From a virus: a DNA stretch of 22,779 nucleotides. The translations under genes were made by a program, and so were the position numbers. The notes below the pieces were generated by a model. The model was not told where the DNA came from, searched no databases, and saw only the letters and a list, made by a program, of their open reading frames with translations. Shown here one piece after another: positions 1-7,830 of the stretch; the first letter of the stretch is position 1; each line of letters opens with the position of its first letter. The stretch is from positions 1-22,779 of IMG/VR virus record IMGVR_UViG_3300030102_001812. The stretch is one strand, 5' to 3'.

Positions 1-5
1 TCCAT
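1..5 (-). CDS. Start of a further gene (partial)
   Basis: The minus strand reads GGAGGATAAATGGA at the edge, so an ATG (5-3) directly follows the TAA of the 289-residue gene, with a strong GGAGG site inside that gene's end. Only the first five bases are in the window. A further structural gene of the same operon is expected. Confidence 0.5.
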
Positions 6-875
6 TTATCCTCCTGGTCTAGTGAACTGGTAAGCTGAATACGCACCTAAGCCAGTACCCAAAGCTTGAGCAAGTGGATTAGATCCGGGAGCCGTGGTTG
101 CTGTAATTGAACTTTGTGTTGTAGGTAAATTTGTCATAATTCCTTTTAAAAATTCTATTCTTTGGAAAGGCTCAAAAGATCTTTGTAATTGAGTTTGTCT
201 AGCAGCTTCTAATCCTGCTTGACCTATACCTCTTTGTACACCACCAGCTTGTAATGCTGCATTGATATCTTGCAATCTAAGAGCTTGTTGTTGTCCACCT
301 AAAGCGCCCATTAACTGGCCTGCTTGTAAGCCTGTTTGTGCTTGTAATGATCTTTGTCTTTCTGCTGCACCTAATGCTTGTTGAAATCCTGCTTGTTGAG
401 CTAAGCCTATTTGACTTAATCTTGCTCTTTCTAATTCTGCTTGAGCAACACCTTCTCTTCCACCACCGAATGCTCCTGCACCAACGGCTTGTGCTGCTAA
501 TCTATTCTGTGCTATTCCAGCTTGTCTGTTAATTTCATCTGTAACAAATTGTTGAAAAGGATTCATAAACTGAGATACATTTAATGGAGTTGCTGCTGCT
601 TGTTGTGCTCCTAATATAGAACCTAACCCTGCTGTAACAGTTTGTTGGCCTGTACCCATCGTTCCTGCTGTTTGAAAAGCAGCTTGCTCTGCGGCTGTTG
701 CTGGTGCAGCCTGAATTGCTGGTAGATTTACTGGTTGTGCAGCTAGTTTTGCAGCCTCATCATATAAAGCTAACTTTCTAGATTCAACACCTGGAGCTTC
801 TCTTTGTGTTACAACAGATGACCCACTTTGTGTAGGTGCTGGTGCCGATCCGCCTCCTCCAAATATAAAACTCAT
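6..875 (-). CDS. Ala/Gln-rich candidate DNA-ejection protein
   Basis: The 289-residue protein begins MSFIFGGGGSAPAPTQSG with a strong GAAGGAGATAAA site, and consists largely of Ala, Gln, Gly and Leu in long helical stretches (about 85-235). Examples are GLGSILGAQQAAAT, AERQRSLQAQTG, MGALGGQQQALRLQD and AALQAGGVQRG. A NPFQQFVTDEINRQ segment near 105 is conserved in marine phages as I remember it. Helical, Ala/Gln-rich proteins near the tail genes are often ejected into the host with the DNA (P22 gp16/gp20 or T7 gp14-type roles). The final residues GLGAYSAYQFTRPGG include a short hydrophobic part. The role is inferred from composition and position. Confidence 0.7.
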   Translation of the reverse strand: MSFIFGGGGSAPAPTQSGSSVVTQREAPGVESRKLALYDEAAKLAAQPVNLPAIQAAPATAAEQAAFQTAGTMGTGQQTVTAGLGSILGAQQAAATPLNVSQFMNPFQQFVTDEINRQAGIAQNRLAAQAVGAGAFGGGREGVAQAELERARLSQIGLAQQAGFQQALGAAERQRSLQAQTGLQAGQLMGALGGQQQALRLQDINAALQAGGVQRGIGQAGLEAARQTQLQRSFEPFQRIEFLKGIMTNLPTTQSSITATTAPGSNPLAQALGTGLGAYSAYQFTRPGG

Positions 876-1333
876 TTTATCTCCTTCGTAAATAAATATC
901 TTTTAGTTTCCCAGCCGATTGAGTTAAGAAATCTCTCCCAACCTTTTCTTGCAAACACTGCTATTCTCTTACAATTATATTGAACAGCAATATGTTCAAG
1001 CATCTCAGAAACCTCGTCTTGCCACAGTTCCCTTTTTTCTCCTGCAAGCAAAACGACCTCTACTTGTTTAAAATTTGGTAAAGCTGTAATTCTAGTTACA
1101 AAAGTACCAAACACTTTATGCTTTTCTCCATCATCAGATCCAAACATAATAAATAACTGATACGAATTCTCTTTTAAATACTTTTTAAAAAGAGGCACTG
1201 ATATCCAGTTATCTTCATACTTGATCCCTTGTCTAATAAAAAACTCAACAAGGTTCCAATATTTCTCAATTTCTTTTGGCTCTATCGCAAGAACCGAAAC
1301 TTGTTTTTTAATTTGTTTTTTCTCTTTTTGCAT
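872..1333 (-). CDS. GNAT-like or T7 gp13-like protein
   Basis: The 153-residue protein starts with a very basic stretch (MQKEKKQIKKQV), followed by alternating helices and strands: YQLFIMFGSDDGEKHKVFGTFVTRI, VEVVLLAGEKRELW, CKRIAVFARKGWERFLNSIGW and YLFTKEIK. The order and the RKGWERFLNSIGW end resemble GNAT acyltransferase folds and the T7 gp13 type internal-virion assembly protein. No canonical acetyl-CoA loop (Q/RxxGxG/A) is seen, so activity is doubtful. It overlaps the 299-residue gene by 26 bases and the 289-residue gene by 4, which supports an assembly or injection role. Confidence 0.6.
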   Translation of the reverse strand: MQKEKKQIKKQVSVLAIEPKEIEKYWNLVEFFIRQGIKYEDNWISVPLFKKYLKENSYQLFIMFGSDDGEKHKVFGTFVTRITALPNFKQVEVVLLAGEKRELWQDEVSEMLEHIAVQYNCKRIAVFARKGWERFLNSIGWETKRYLFTKEIK

Positions 1334-2207
1334 CGACTAAATCAAAAATTCTTTTAAATTTTTTTTGTTGATCATAGAAAAAGATTGCACCTTTTGATCT
1401 CATTTCTTTTCTGTCTTTAGGTGATGCACCAGATAAAATTCCTGCTCCTAATACTGCATCTGCTCTTGATACAAATTCACCGTCAGCTAATTGAGCTAAC
1501 ATGGTATCTTCGTCTTTGTCACCATTACCTGCACCATCTTCAACATATCCTTGTGCTCTTACATAATTGTGTACATCATTTTCATCATGAGTAGATTTTG
1601 ATGGCAAATAATTTATACCACCTTGATTAAATTTTTTTATTTCAGCTAATCCACCTTTAGCAGCGTATATAGATGCTGGTGCAAAAGATTGAATACCACC
1701 AGTGTATTGAGGGGCAGCTTCAAATCCACCTTTTAATTTTTCTGATTGTTGTGCGTATTCTCTTTTATAATCTTCTTCTGAAAACGGTGGTTTAAATTCT
1801 TCAACATCTTCTGGTAATAAACTTAATGCTGTTGTACCTAAAAATAATTTTTCTCCAGTCCCTAATCCTCTAAATCCTGATCCTTCTTTTATGATATTTC
1901 CAGCAGCATCTTTCTTTGCTCTTTCACCTAGTAATTTTTGTAAAAAACCTTTTTGTGGAGTAGCTGCTACCCGACCAGATTGTTGCACAGCCAAATCTCT
2001 ACCAGCTGTAACTCCAGCTCCTGCTCCTGCTGTACCAAGACCTAAAGATGAGAAAGCTGGTTTTTGAAATGTTTCCATACCCCCAAATTTTCCTAAACCA
2101 TAAGTAACGCCACCGACTAATGCTGCATCTTTAAGTGCAGTTCTAGTAGATTTTCCACGAAGTTTTTGTACGCCAAATGTGGCTAATGCTAGTGTAAATG
2201 GATCCAT
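1308..2207 (-). CDS. Candidate internal virion protein
   Basis: In this 299-residue protein the first third is Gly- and Ala-rich with a hydrophobic GTAGAGAGVTAG stretch. The middle is charged (EEFKPPFSEEDYKREYAQQ). The final 60 residues (LADGEFVSRADAVLGAGILSGASPKDRKEM...) form a conserved marine-phage C-terminus that I recognise without a known function. KGG- and QGG-type motifs (AAKGGLAEIKKFNQGGINY) near 185 recall the basic-protein cluster. It precedes two other candidate injection proteins. Internal or ejected virion protein is the best guess; the confidence is in the gene, less in the role. Confidence 0.65.
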   Translation of the reverse strand: MDPFTLALATFGVQKLRGKSTRTALKDAALVGGVTYGLGKFGGMETFQKPAFSSLGLGTAGAGAGVTAGRDLAVQQSGRVAATPQKGFLQKLLGERAKKDAAGNIIKEGSGFRGLGTGEKLFLGTTALSLLPEDVEEFKPPFSEEDYKREYAQQSEKLKGGFEAAPQYTGGIQSFAPASIYAAKGGLAEIKKFNQGGINYLPSKSTHDENDVHNYVRAQGYVEDGAGNGDKDEDTMLAQLADGEFVSRADAVLGAGILSGASPKDRKEMRSKGAIFFYDQQKKFKRIFDLVDAKREKTN

Positions 2208-2238
2208 AATATTACTTTAACGTTATTGTGTAATATTA
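2207..2238 (-). promoter_or_regulatory. AT-rich stem-loop over the start of the 299-residue gene
   Basis: On the minus strand TAATATTAC (2238-2230) pairs perfectly with GTAATATTA (2215-2207) across a 14-base loop. The last base of the downstream arm is the A of ATG 2207, so the stem closes on the start codon. No Shine-Dalgarno site is present. Folding would hinder initiation unless ribosomes arriving from the 276-residue gene, whose stop lies 6 bases upstream of the stem, melt it. Low-GC pairing makes it weak. Confidence 0.45.
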
Positions 2239-2243
2239 CCATT

Positions 2244-3074
2244 TTACTTAGTTTTGATCAACTCATCAGCAAAACATCCTCTATATTGATGTTCACCTAT
2301 ATGTGAGATCCTATCTGTGACTAAAGCATAACATTTACCGCCTATATTCTTCCATCTTTTACAGAAAGCAAAATCTTCACCCATATATGTTTTTTTCACA
2401 GGATCAAATAATGTATCAAAAAGATTGTAATAAAAAGGTCTATTAATCATTTCACCGTTAATCACAGTTTTTTGAACAATCTCCATTTCAGGATAAGCTT
2501 CAATCATTTTTTCTATGGTTTCTTTTTTAATTAACATACAGCCAGTTGGAGAGTGAGTAACTTCTATGACACCATTATCATCCACTCTAATATTATCCTC
2601 ATGTTCTACCTTCATTGGGTATCTATAAAAACCTTTGAACTTTAAATCTTTTGGACCTTTAATATCACCTGATTGCATTCTATCCCATCCTTTTTGCCAA
2701 TTAAAATCTTTTAATGGGTAAGGAATAGATATGACGCCTTTATCGGCAGCGATCATTTTAAATATAGATTGTGCTTGAAATTCTATATCAGAATCAATAA
2801 ATAATAAATGTGTATGTCCACTTTCCATAAAACTTGAAACACATAAATTTCTACCTTGTGTCACTAACGAAGACTTCATTATTTGAAAAGAAACTAATAC
2901 ATTATTTTTCATACATTGCTTTTGAAAATCTAAACAAGCTTGAAAGTAATGAATGGATACTTCACTATGACAAGGAGTGGCTACAAATATTGAAAACTTT
3001 TTTGCTTTTGGATCTTGTATTTTTTCTTCTTCCTCTGGTTTTTTAAACCAAATAGGTTTACTAGGATCCTGCAT
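2244..3074 (-). CDS. Glycosyltransferase, GT-A type
   Basis: The 276-residue protein carries FVATPCHSE at about 30-38, an LLFIDSDIEF segment with the DxD-like Asp94-Ser-Asp96 that binds metal and nucleotide sugar, an acceptor-side TGCMLI segment (177-182), GED at 232-234 and a C-terminal HIGEHQYRG with a possible metal-ligand His258. This is a GT2/GT25-like enzyme with a charged N-terminal extension (residues 1-24). With the GT4-like enzyme it probably completes a glycan on a virion or host molecule. The start overlaps the previous stop (TAATG). The sugar and acceptor are unknown. Confidence 0.8.
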   Translation of the reverse strand: MQDPSKPIWFKKPEEEEKIQDPKAKKFSIFVATPCHSEVSIHYFQACLDFQKQCMKNNVLVSFQIMKSSLVTQGRNLCVSSFMESGHTHLLFIDSDIEFQAQSIFKMIAADKGVISIPYPLKDFNWQKGWDRMQSGDIKGPKDLKFKGFYRYPMKVEHEDNIRVDDNGVIEVTHSPTGCMLIKKETIEKMIEAYPEMEIVQKTVINGEMINRPFYYNLFDTLFDPVKKTYMGEDFAFCKRWKNIGGKCYALVTDRISHIGEHQYRGCFADELIKTK

Positions 3075-3262
3075 TAATCAACCCACCTATCAATAAGTTT
3101 AATTTTTTCCTCTGCATCTACTATCCTTTGTAATAATTTATCTATTTCATCTAGATGTTGTGGGTGTTCTCCAATCCCTACTGAATTACTAAGGTATATA
3201 TTTATTGTCGTTGATGATTCAGCTATCTGTGCTTCATATCTTTTTTTAAGTGCTTTTAGCAT
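3074..3262 (-). CDS. 62-residue helical protein between two glycosyltransferases
   Basis: The protein begins MLKALKKRYEAQIAESSTTI and ends LLQRIVDAEEKIKLIDRWVD. Two amphipathic helices are separated by a GIGEHPQHLDEID turn with an internal strand NIYLSNS. I recall closely similar short proteins in marine phages. It overlaps the preceding glycosyltransferase by 17 bases and abuts the next (TAATG), so it may bridge or regulate the pair. Function unknown. Confidence 0.7.
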   Translation of the reverse strand: MLKALKKRYEAQIAESSTTINIYLSNSVGIGEHPQHLDEIDKLLQRIVDAEEKIKLIDRWVD

Positions 3263-4178
3263 CTAATGCTCCTTTCAAAAAGCTGGTCCAATAACCAGCT
3301 ATAGTTTTCCAATTATAAAAATGATTAAAGAAATTCTGTTGAAATTGTAAATGTGTGTGGCAACCCTCACTATTAATTTGATTTGGTATACCCTCTATGA
3401 CTGCTGCAAATTGTTTAGCTAAATTTTCAAAATTTATATCCATAGGTATATAAACAGGAAACTCCGAACAAGTTTCATATAATGCACCATTGTCTGTAGT
3501 AGCCACATATAAACCACAAGCTAGTGCCTCTAATGCAGATATACAAAATGTTTCTTCCCAAACATTTGGGTAGATAAATGCATCGTAAGTATGTAAGTTT
3601 TCTAATATATACTCATTAGATTTATATCCGATATAATTAACATTCTTTAGAGTTTTAGCTTGATCATATAAAGGTTGATATAAGTGATCATTTTGTTTTT
3701 TAAAATCATCTCCATATACTTGAGTGCTACTATACACATCTAATTCTATGTTAGGGTTTTTCACTAATTGCATAGCTCCTAATAAGACAGATAAACCTCT
3801 CCAAGGAGTAGGGTGATATATCAATTTGATTTTATCTCTATTAGGTTTAGGGTCTCTTTTTTTTATATCAGGAATACCATTTTTTATCACAGTGCATTTT
3901 TCATGTGGAATATTAAATGTCTTTCTCCACTGTTCATAATTCCAATGACTATTGAAAACATAAAAATCATATTCTTTTATTCTTTCAGGGTCTTTAAAAA
4001 ATTGTTGATAGTGAGGTTGATCAGTAGCCATTTTCTGCCAAAGAATATTTATTTTATCTTTTGACAAAGGAACTTTACCTGGCACAGAAGTGCAAATTTG
4101 AAATTTGTTTAATAAATCTTTAGATACATATTTATCTAAAAAATTATGTTGAAGTTCTGTTCCGCCTAATGGTTTCAT
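3246..4178 (-). CDS. Glycosyltransferase, GT4-like (GT-B fold)
   Basis: The 310-residue protein begins MKPLGGTELQ (the GGTE donor-site entry of group 1 glycosyltransferases). It contains NG at 100-101 (VIKNGIP), HPTPWRGL at 122-129 and the retaining-type E-x7-E motif at Glu209-Glu217 (EETFCISALEALACG). It should transfer a sugar from a nucleotide donor to a protein, glycan or modified base. The N-terminal Rossmann part is shorter than in many GT4 enzymes. Its end overlaps the next gene by 17 bases and a second glycosyltransferase follows, so both probably build one phage-directed glycan, for example on the capsid or on the host surface. Confidence 0.85.
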   Translation of the reverse strand: MKPLGGTELQHNFLDKYVSKDLLNKFQICTSVPGKVPLSKDKINILWQKMATDQPHYQQFFKDPERIKEYDFYVFNSHWNYEQWRKTFNIPHEKCTVIKNGIPDIKKRDPKPNRDKIKLIYHPTPWRGLSVLLGAMQLVKNPNIELDVYSSTQVYGDDFKKQNDHLYQPLYDQAKTLKNVNYIGYKSNEYILENLHTYDAFIYPNVWEETFCISALEALACGLYVATTDNGALYETCSEFPVYIPMDINFENLAKQFAAVIEGIPNQINSEGCHTHLQFQQNFFNHFYNWKTIAGYWTSFLKGALDAKST

Positions 4179-4351
4179 TTTTGTGTTTTAGTAAATATTG
4201 GTAAATCAGGCACTTGAACTTCTACATCGGTCGCTAAATCTTCTTTAGGATGCTGCTTTAAAAAAGCTTCTTCCGTTTCGTATCTTTCTCCTGTTTTAAT
4301 ACTTCTATAAATAGTTTTAGTCTCACATTTAATTTTTTGATATACAGTCAT
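4175..4351 (-). CDS. 58-residue protein before the glycosyltransferase
   Basis: The frame runs from ATG 4351 (MTVYQKIKCETKTIYRSIKT) to a TGA that overlaps the glycosyltransferase start as ATGA. The N-terminal half is basic with one Cys; the rest has an acidic helix (GERYETEEAFLKQHPKEDLA) and a short hydrophobic-polar end. I do not recognise it. The 4-base coupling to the glycosyltransferase suggests a functional link, perhaps a small accessory of that enzyme. Confidence 0.6.
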   Translation of the reverse strand: MTVYQKIKCETKTIYRSIKTGERYETEEAFLKQHPKEDLATDVEVQVPDLPIFTKTQK

Positions 4352-4370
4352 AAACTGTTACTACTATAAT

Positions 4371-4505
4371 TTAACGACCTTGTCCACGACTTTTCTTTCT
4401 ACGTGGTTTTCTTTTATTTTTATTTTTGGTGTGCACTCCTGGACGCTTTTTAGGTGTACGCTTATGATAATTATTTACTCCGAATAGAGCTTTCTTTTTA
4501 GCCAT
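4371..4505 (-). CDS. 44-residue highly basic peptide
   Basis: The peptide begins MAKKKALFGVNNYHKRTPKK and ends KKSRGQGR. More than a third of the residues are Lys or Arg and only one is acidic-neutral in character, so nucleic-acid binding is likely. It overlaps the oxygenase gene by 8 bases (the new ATG lies inside the old reading frame). I remember a similar AIFGVNQYHKRTPKKRPG-type peptide in marine phages, which supports a real gene. The function is unknown; it could condense DNA or bind ribosomes or RNA. Confidence 0.75.
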   Translation of the reverse strand: MAKKKALFGVNNYHKRTPKKRPGVHTKNKNKRKPRRKKSRGQGR

Positions 4506-5067
4506 TGTTAATTAATTTTATGTTACATGATAGACTTATTCTATCTTCATTTGTGTTGTTAATTGTTACGTAATGCTGTAAGTGAGAAGGAAATAAAATA
4601 AATAGTTGTTTTTTAGGTTCCACTTCAAACTTATTAAAACTATCAGTGGTTTTAAAAAACTCATCATATGCTTGCATTTCTACAGTTTGATCATTTCTTC
4701 TGAAAACTAACAAACCAGGATCCTTTGGAATTTTAATATAATACACTATTGCGAAATGACTATGTGGATGAATATGAATATTATTATAACTGTTTTGAGT
4801 ATTTTTATTAACCCATGCGTTTAAAAATTTAACATAAGAATTTTTTATATTGAATGAAAATAATGCGTTTCGTATAGCAGGAGTAAAAAAATTCACAAGC
4901 TTTTCATCTAGAACATTATTAGTTTGAATACCATTGACATTACTTCTTCTACTAATATTTTTACTTTTTATGGCTTTTTGTAAAAGTTCTAATATGTGAT
5001 TATCTAATTGAGAGTTAGATAAAAATTCAGAATATAAAGAATCACTAAATATTATTTGTTTAGCCAT
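4498..5067 (-). CDS. Putative 2OG-Fe(II) oxygenase (PF13759-like)
   Basis: The 189-residue protein has the pattern of the 2OG-FeII_Oxy_5 group: a Trp-containing helix near 85, a His-rich metal site (NIHIHPHSHFAIVYYI, with His98, His100, His102 and His104), a YYIKIPKDPGLLVF strand turn, a second site FPSHLQHYV with His165, and Arg176 in NEDRISLSCNI as the likely 2-oxoglutarate contact. The Asp of the usual HxD is not present, which also holds for this group as I recall it. The substrate is unknown. It overlaps the next, very basic 44-residue gene by 8 bases. Confidence 0.65.
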   Translation of the reverse strand: MAKQIIFSDSLYSEFLSNSQLDNHILELLQKAIKSKNISRRSNVNGIQTNNVLDEKLVNFFTPAIRNALFSFNIKNSYVKFLNAWVNKNTQNSYNNIHIHPHSHFAIVYYIKIPKDPGLLVFRRNDQTVEMQAYDEFFKTTDSFNKFEVEPKKQLFILFPSHLQHYVTINNTNEDRISLSCNIKLINNG

Positions 5068-5410
5068 TCTCCTGAGATCTATCTATTTGTGCATAACTTA
5101 TCAGGCCTTGTATTGTATTACTGCCTGTAGCTGCTTGCACAGTTATAGCATCACCTGCTTCTAAATTTAAACCTTGTGGTGCTGCATTAACTTGTGACTT
5201 TGCAGCAACATCATCTCTAAAAAATTCAAATTCAGCGTTAGAGTCTGATGAGTCAACAAAATTCATTTGTACTAGAACTCCTGATGACGCATCATTATTT
5301 GCACAATAAATACTTTTTATTATAATTGTTGCATTAGTGGGACATGTAAGAACGGTAGTTTTACCTGTGCTTGCTTGTTTATAAGCTTTGTTTTTATATT
5401 GTATAGTCAT
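5060..5410 (-). CDS. Small beta-rich virion-type protein
   Basis: In this 116-residue protein strands are indicated by TTVLTCPTNATIIIKSIYCANNDASSG, then LVQMNFVDSSDSNAEFEFF and a C-terminal LEAGDAITVQAATGSN block. The pattern recalls small proteins forming fibre or head trimers in marine phages and resembles the 96-residue protein at 21065-21355. Two Cys (23, 37) could pair. It follows the 54-residue gene by a 1-base overlap and overlaps the next gene by 8 bases. A structural role is inferred. Confidence 0.6.
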   Translation of the reverse strand: MTIQYKNKAYKQASTGKTTVLTCPTNATIIIKSIYCANNDASSGVLVQMNFVDSSDSNAEFEFFRDDVAAKSQVNAAPQGLNLEAGDAITVQAATGSNTIQGLISYAQIDRSQENG

Positions 5411-5574
5411 TAGGACAAAAAATAGTTAAAAGCATTAATATCGTTTTTTATATCATTCTCATAAGAGAAGTTCAACTGAGATTGAAGTGTTCGTAATGCT
5501 TGTTGAATCTGTCTTTGATCTTCTTCAGTATAAATTGGTTTTGGTTCAGGTATCTGTATTGTGATTTTAGCCAT
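5410..5574 (-). CDS. 54-residue protein with coiled-coil character
   Basis: The ATG at 5574 overlaps the stop of the nozzle gene as TAATG, and the stop overlaps the next start as TAATG. The protein begins MAKITIQIPEPKPIYTEEDQ, followed by a Gln-rich helix (RQIQQALRTLQSQL) with hydrophobic residues spaced as in a coiled coil. I remember near-identical openings in small proteins of marine phage genomes. It could be a small virion accessory or chaperone; its role is not known. Translational coupling on both sides supports the frame. Confidence 0.75.
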   Translation of the reverse strand: MAKITIQIPEPKPIYTEEDQRQIQQALRTLQSQLNFSYENDIKNDINAFNYFLS

Positions 5575-7757
5575 TATCTTCTACCGTCAGGTCTTATATC
5601 AAATCTAAATGAACCGTATCTCCAGCTTTCATCTAAACTTTCATTTTCAATTTGCACAGCTGCTAATCTAGCCCTAGCTCTAGTGTTGATTTTTGTAGTA
5701 GTAGAGCTGACTGTAAAAGGACCTAAAGGACTAGATGATGCAGTGCTTCCTTGTGGAAAAGAGTTTAAAAATATTGTTACTTTTGCGTTACCACTTATTC
5801 TTTTAAAGTCTGGTAAAAATCTACTCATACTTAAAATAAACTCACCATCGCCTGGCACACCTTGATTACCATTTAAATCAAACTCTCCAGATTTTATAAA
5901 AGAAGTTATAGCTGTTTCTGTGCCATCTCCGTTTGCCTGATTAACACCAACTTCATGTGCATAATAAATCGATGCACCGTTCTCAACACCATTAATAACT
6001 GGAAAAGTAGGAGTGTCTGATGCATTATAGTCAGTAGCATAAGGTTTTTCATAAACAGTTGATCCAACCCATGTGGATCTATCTAAAGTTCCTGTTGTCC
6101 AAACAGCTTCATCAAAATTATATGTAACAACCCTGTTTACTACGTCAGAACCAGAAGTCGGATAAAACCAATTTATTTCAGAGTACAATTCATTAATACC
6201 GGCGAAAACTAATTGACCTGAATTGTAATTTAGTCCAGGATTATTTCCATCTGTTGTGAATACAAAATCTTCTACCAAACAAGGCAATGATTTTACAGTT
6301 CCATCGTAAACATAAAAACCTCCTGTTTTACCCATCCAAAAAACTGCACCGTTTGCGAAGGTCCCTGCGTGTTGTCCAAGTAAGCCATTATTAGAACCAA
6401 CTTTACGAATAGAAAAAGTAAATGGTGGCCCCACAAACTGCATTTCATAGGCAGCAGTATCGGTTAATACTAAAATATAATCTTTACCTTTGAAAGCTCC
6501 AACAATTCTCGTGCCATCATCTAACCTAAATGTACCAGCGGTATTTGTTGATGTTGGTGCGTAATCACTCGTGCTTTCTTGATCAGAAAATCTAATAAAC
6601 ATTTTATCCTGTGTCGAAGGAGTGCCAATCGTTGTTTCAGTGCCAAGATGAAACAAGTGTCTATCTCTATCTGATACAATAGTCATCACTGATCTAGTTG
6701 GCATTCCGGATCCTATAACAGCTCTGGTCTGCAAAGCGTTAGTCGACGTCGGATCCCAAGTGAAAGTTTTTCCATTATGAATGGTTGCAATCAAAACGTT
6801 TCCAAAATTATCAAGTGACCAGTTTGCAGGTTCAGTGGTCACTGTGCTTGATGTAGATGCATCACCCCATCCAACAAAATCTGTTATGTCAGTAACAGTT
6901 GATCCATTAGCGTGTTCAGCCGCCGTCGTTCCATTTATACCACGAGTGATTCCACTTATTGTGTTCGTCCCCGTAGTGTTAGTAGTGTAGCTCATGTCTT
7001 CTGAACCAATTCTTAATTTACCATTTGTTAAAGGTAAATTTGCCGTGCTAGTTAAGACAACTGAAGTTGCTCCAACTAACATCACACCCCCGTTATTTAT
7101 TGTGGTTGTTACAGCAGCTGTAGATCTTCCACCATAGAAATAAGTGCCCCAACCATATCCATAAGTTTGGTTTAATGGACCAACGGGTTCATATGGTCGT
7201 ACATCTAATGTTCCGTTAGTAGTTACACCAGATTTGGTTTCAGAGAGAGGCATTGTGATTGTAAATGAAGTCGTAGTAGGTACGGATTGCACTTCAAAAA
7301 GTTGATCATCAAAATCTGCTGCTGTGTAAATTGTGTTTGCAGATGTGAATGAACCAGCGTTTGCAAAAGTTGTAATCTCTCCTACTTCAAGATTGTGAGC
7401 GCCGCTTGTGTTAATGGTTACTGTAGCAGACCCACCCGTCGTCGAAATACTAGCACCTGTAGAAAAATTATCTGTTTCTAAAGGAGTGACGTCATAAAAA
7501 GCTCCCTCGTAATAAATAATTAAAACTTTATTTGTTCCAATTGCTGCATATCTTTTTCCATCAGTATCAGCCCAAACGTGTTGACCTCTGGCAGCTCCTA
7601 CTATTTTTTGATTAACTAAAGCTTCCCATCCACCTATTTTTTCAGGTTCTCCGTATCTAAATCTAACATTATCTCCATCAACCCAACGACCCTCTGCGTC
7701 TGCTGGTGTTGATTGTTTATCGAATCCAGGTGCTATTTTATATTTTGCTAAAGCCAT
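5574..7757 (-). CDS. Large tail protein, probable nozzle (P22 gp10-like)
   Basis: The protein has 727 residues. Residues 1-95 (MALAKYKIAPGFDKQSTPADAEGRWVDGDNVRFR..., GGWEAL, RGQHVWADTDGKRYAAIGT) open like the tail nozzle or tubular proteins of P22- and SU10-like podoviruses. A long region of Thr- and Gly-rich strands (115-280) follows, then a blade-like section with repeated W, Y and SD motifs (about 320-620) and a polar C-terminus ending RFDIRPDGRR. The nozzle extends the adaptor rings to the tail tip. No catalytic motif is visible. Confidence is for a structural tail component; the P22 gp10 equivalence is by general style and size. Confidence 0.65.
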   Translation of the reverse strand: MALAKYKIAPGFDKQSTPADAEGRWVDGDNVRFRYGEPEKIGGWEALVNQKIVGAARGQHVWADTDGKRYAAIGTNKVLIIYYEGAFYDVTPLETDNFSTGASISTTGGSATVTINTSGAHNLEVGEITTFANAGSFTSANTIYTAADFDDQLFEVQSVPTTTSFTITMPLSETKSGVTTNGTLDVRPYEPVGPLNQTYGYGWGTYFYGGRSTAAVTTTINNGGVMLVGATSVVLTSTANLPLTNGKLRIGSEDMSYTTNTTGTNTISGITRGINGTTAAEHANGSTVTDITDFVGWGDASTSSTVTTEPANWSLDNFGNVLIATIHNGKTFTWDPTSTNALQTRAVIGSGMPTRSVMTIVSDRDRHLFHLGTETTIGTPSTQDKMFIRFSDQESTSDYAPTSTNTAGTFRLDDGTRIVGAFKGKDYILVLTDTAAYEMQFVGPPFTFSIRKVGSNNGLLGQHAGTFANGAVFWMGKTGGFYVYDGTVKSLPCLVEDFVFTTDGNNPGLNYNSGQLVFAGINELYSEINWFYPTSGSDVVNRVVTYNFDEAVWTTGTLDRSTWVGSTVYEKPYATDYNASDTPTFPVINGVENGASIYYAHEVGVNQANGDGTETAITSFIKSGEFDLNGNQGVPGDGEFILSMSRFLPDFKRISGNAKVTIFLNSFPQGSTASSSPLGPFTVSSTTTKINTRARARLAAVQIENESLDESWRYGSFRFDIRPDGRR

Positions 7758-7763
7758 GTTTAG

Positions 7764-7772
7764 ATTATAACA
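7764..7772 (-). promoter_or_regulatory. Extended -10 promoter for a leaderless nozzle mRNA
   Basis: On the minus strand TGTTATAAT gives a perfect TATAAT with the TG-N extension. The TATAAT ends 6 bases before ATG 7757, where transcription would start. The hexamer 17 bases upstream of the -10 (TATATC) is not a -35 box, which extended -10 promoters do not need. The gene has no Shine-Dalgarno site, as expected if the mRNA is leaderless. Sequence and spacing are seen, activity is inferred. Confidence 0.5.
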
Positions 7773-7798
7773 AAAATACTAGGCAAGATATAGATTGG

Positions 7799-7830
7799 CC
7801 TCATACCACTTTTTATCTACTTTTATGAGG
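7799..7830 (-). promoter_or_regulatory. Weak stem-loop at the end of the small conserved gene
   Basis: On the minus strand CCTCATA (7830-7824) pairs with TATGAGG (7805-7799) around an 18-base loop and overlaps the stop codon at 7823. No T-tract follows, so it is not a standard terminator. It may stabilise the upstream mRNA end. It lies 27 bases before the extended -10 promoter. Confidence 0.3.

Noticed and set aside
338-532. Plus-strand 64-codon open frame
   Set aside because: Leu-rich antisense shadow of the Ala/Gln-rich gene; no ribosome site and opposite to every other gene.
3813-4064. Plus-strand 83-codon open frame rich in Ile and Phe
   Set aside because: Antisense to the conserved glycosyltransferase core; composition is that of a mirrored AT-rich Lys/Asn coding strand.
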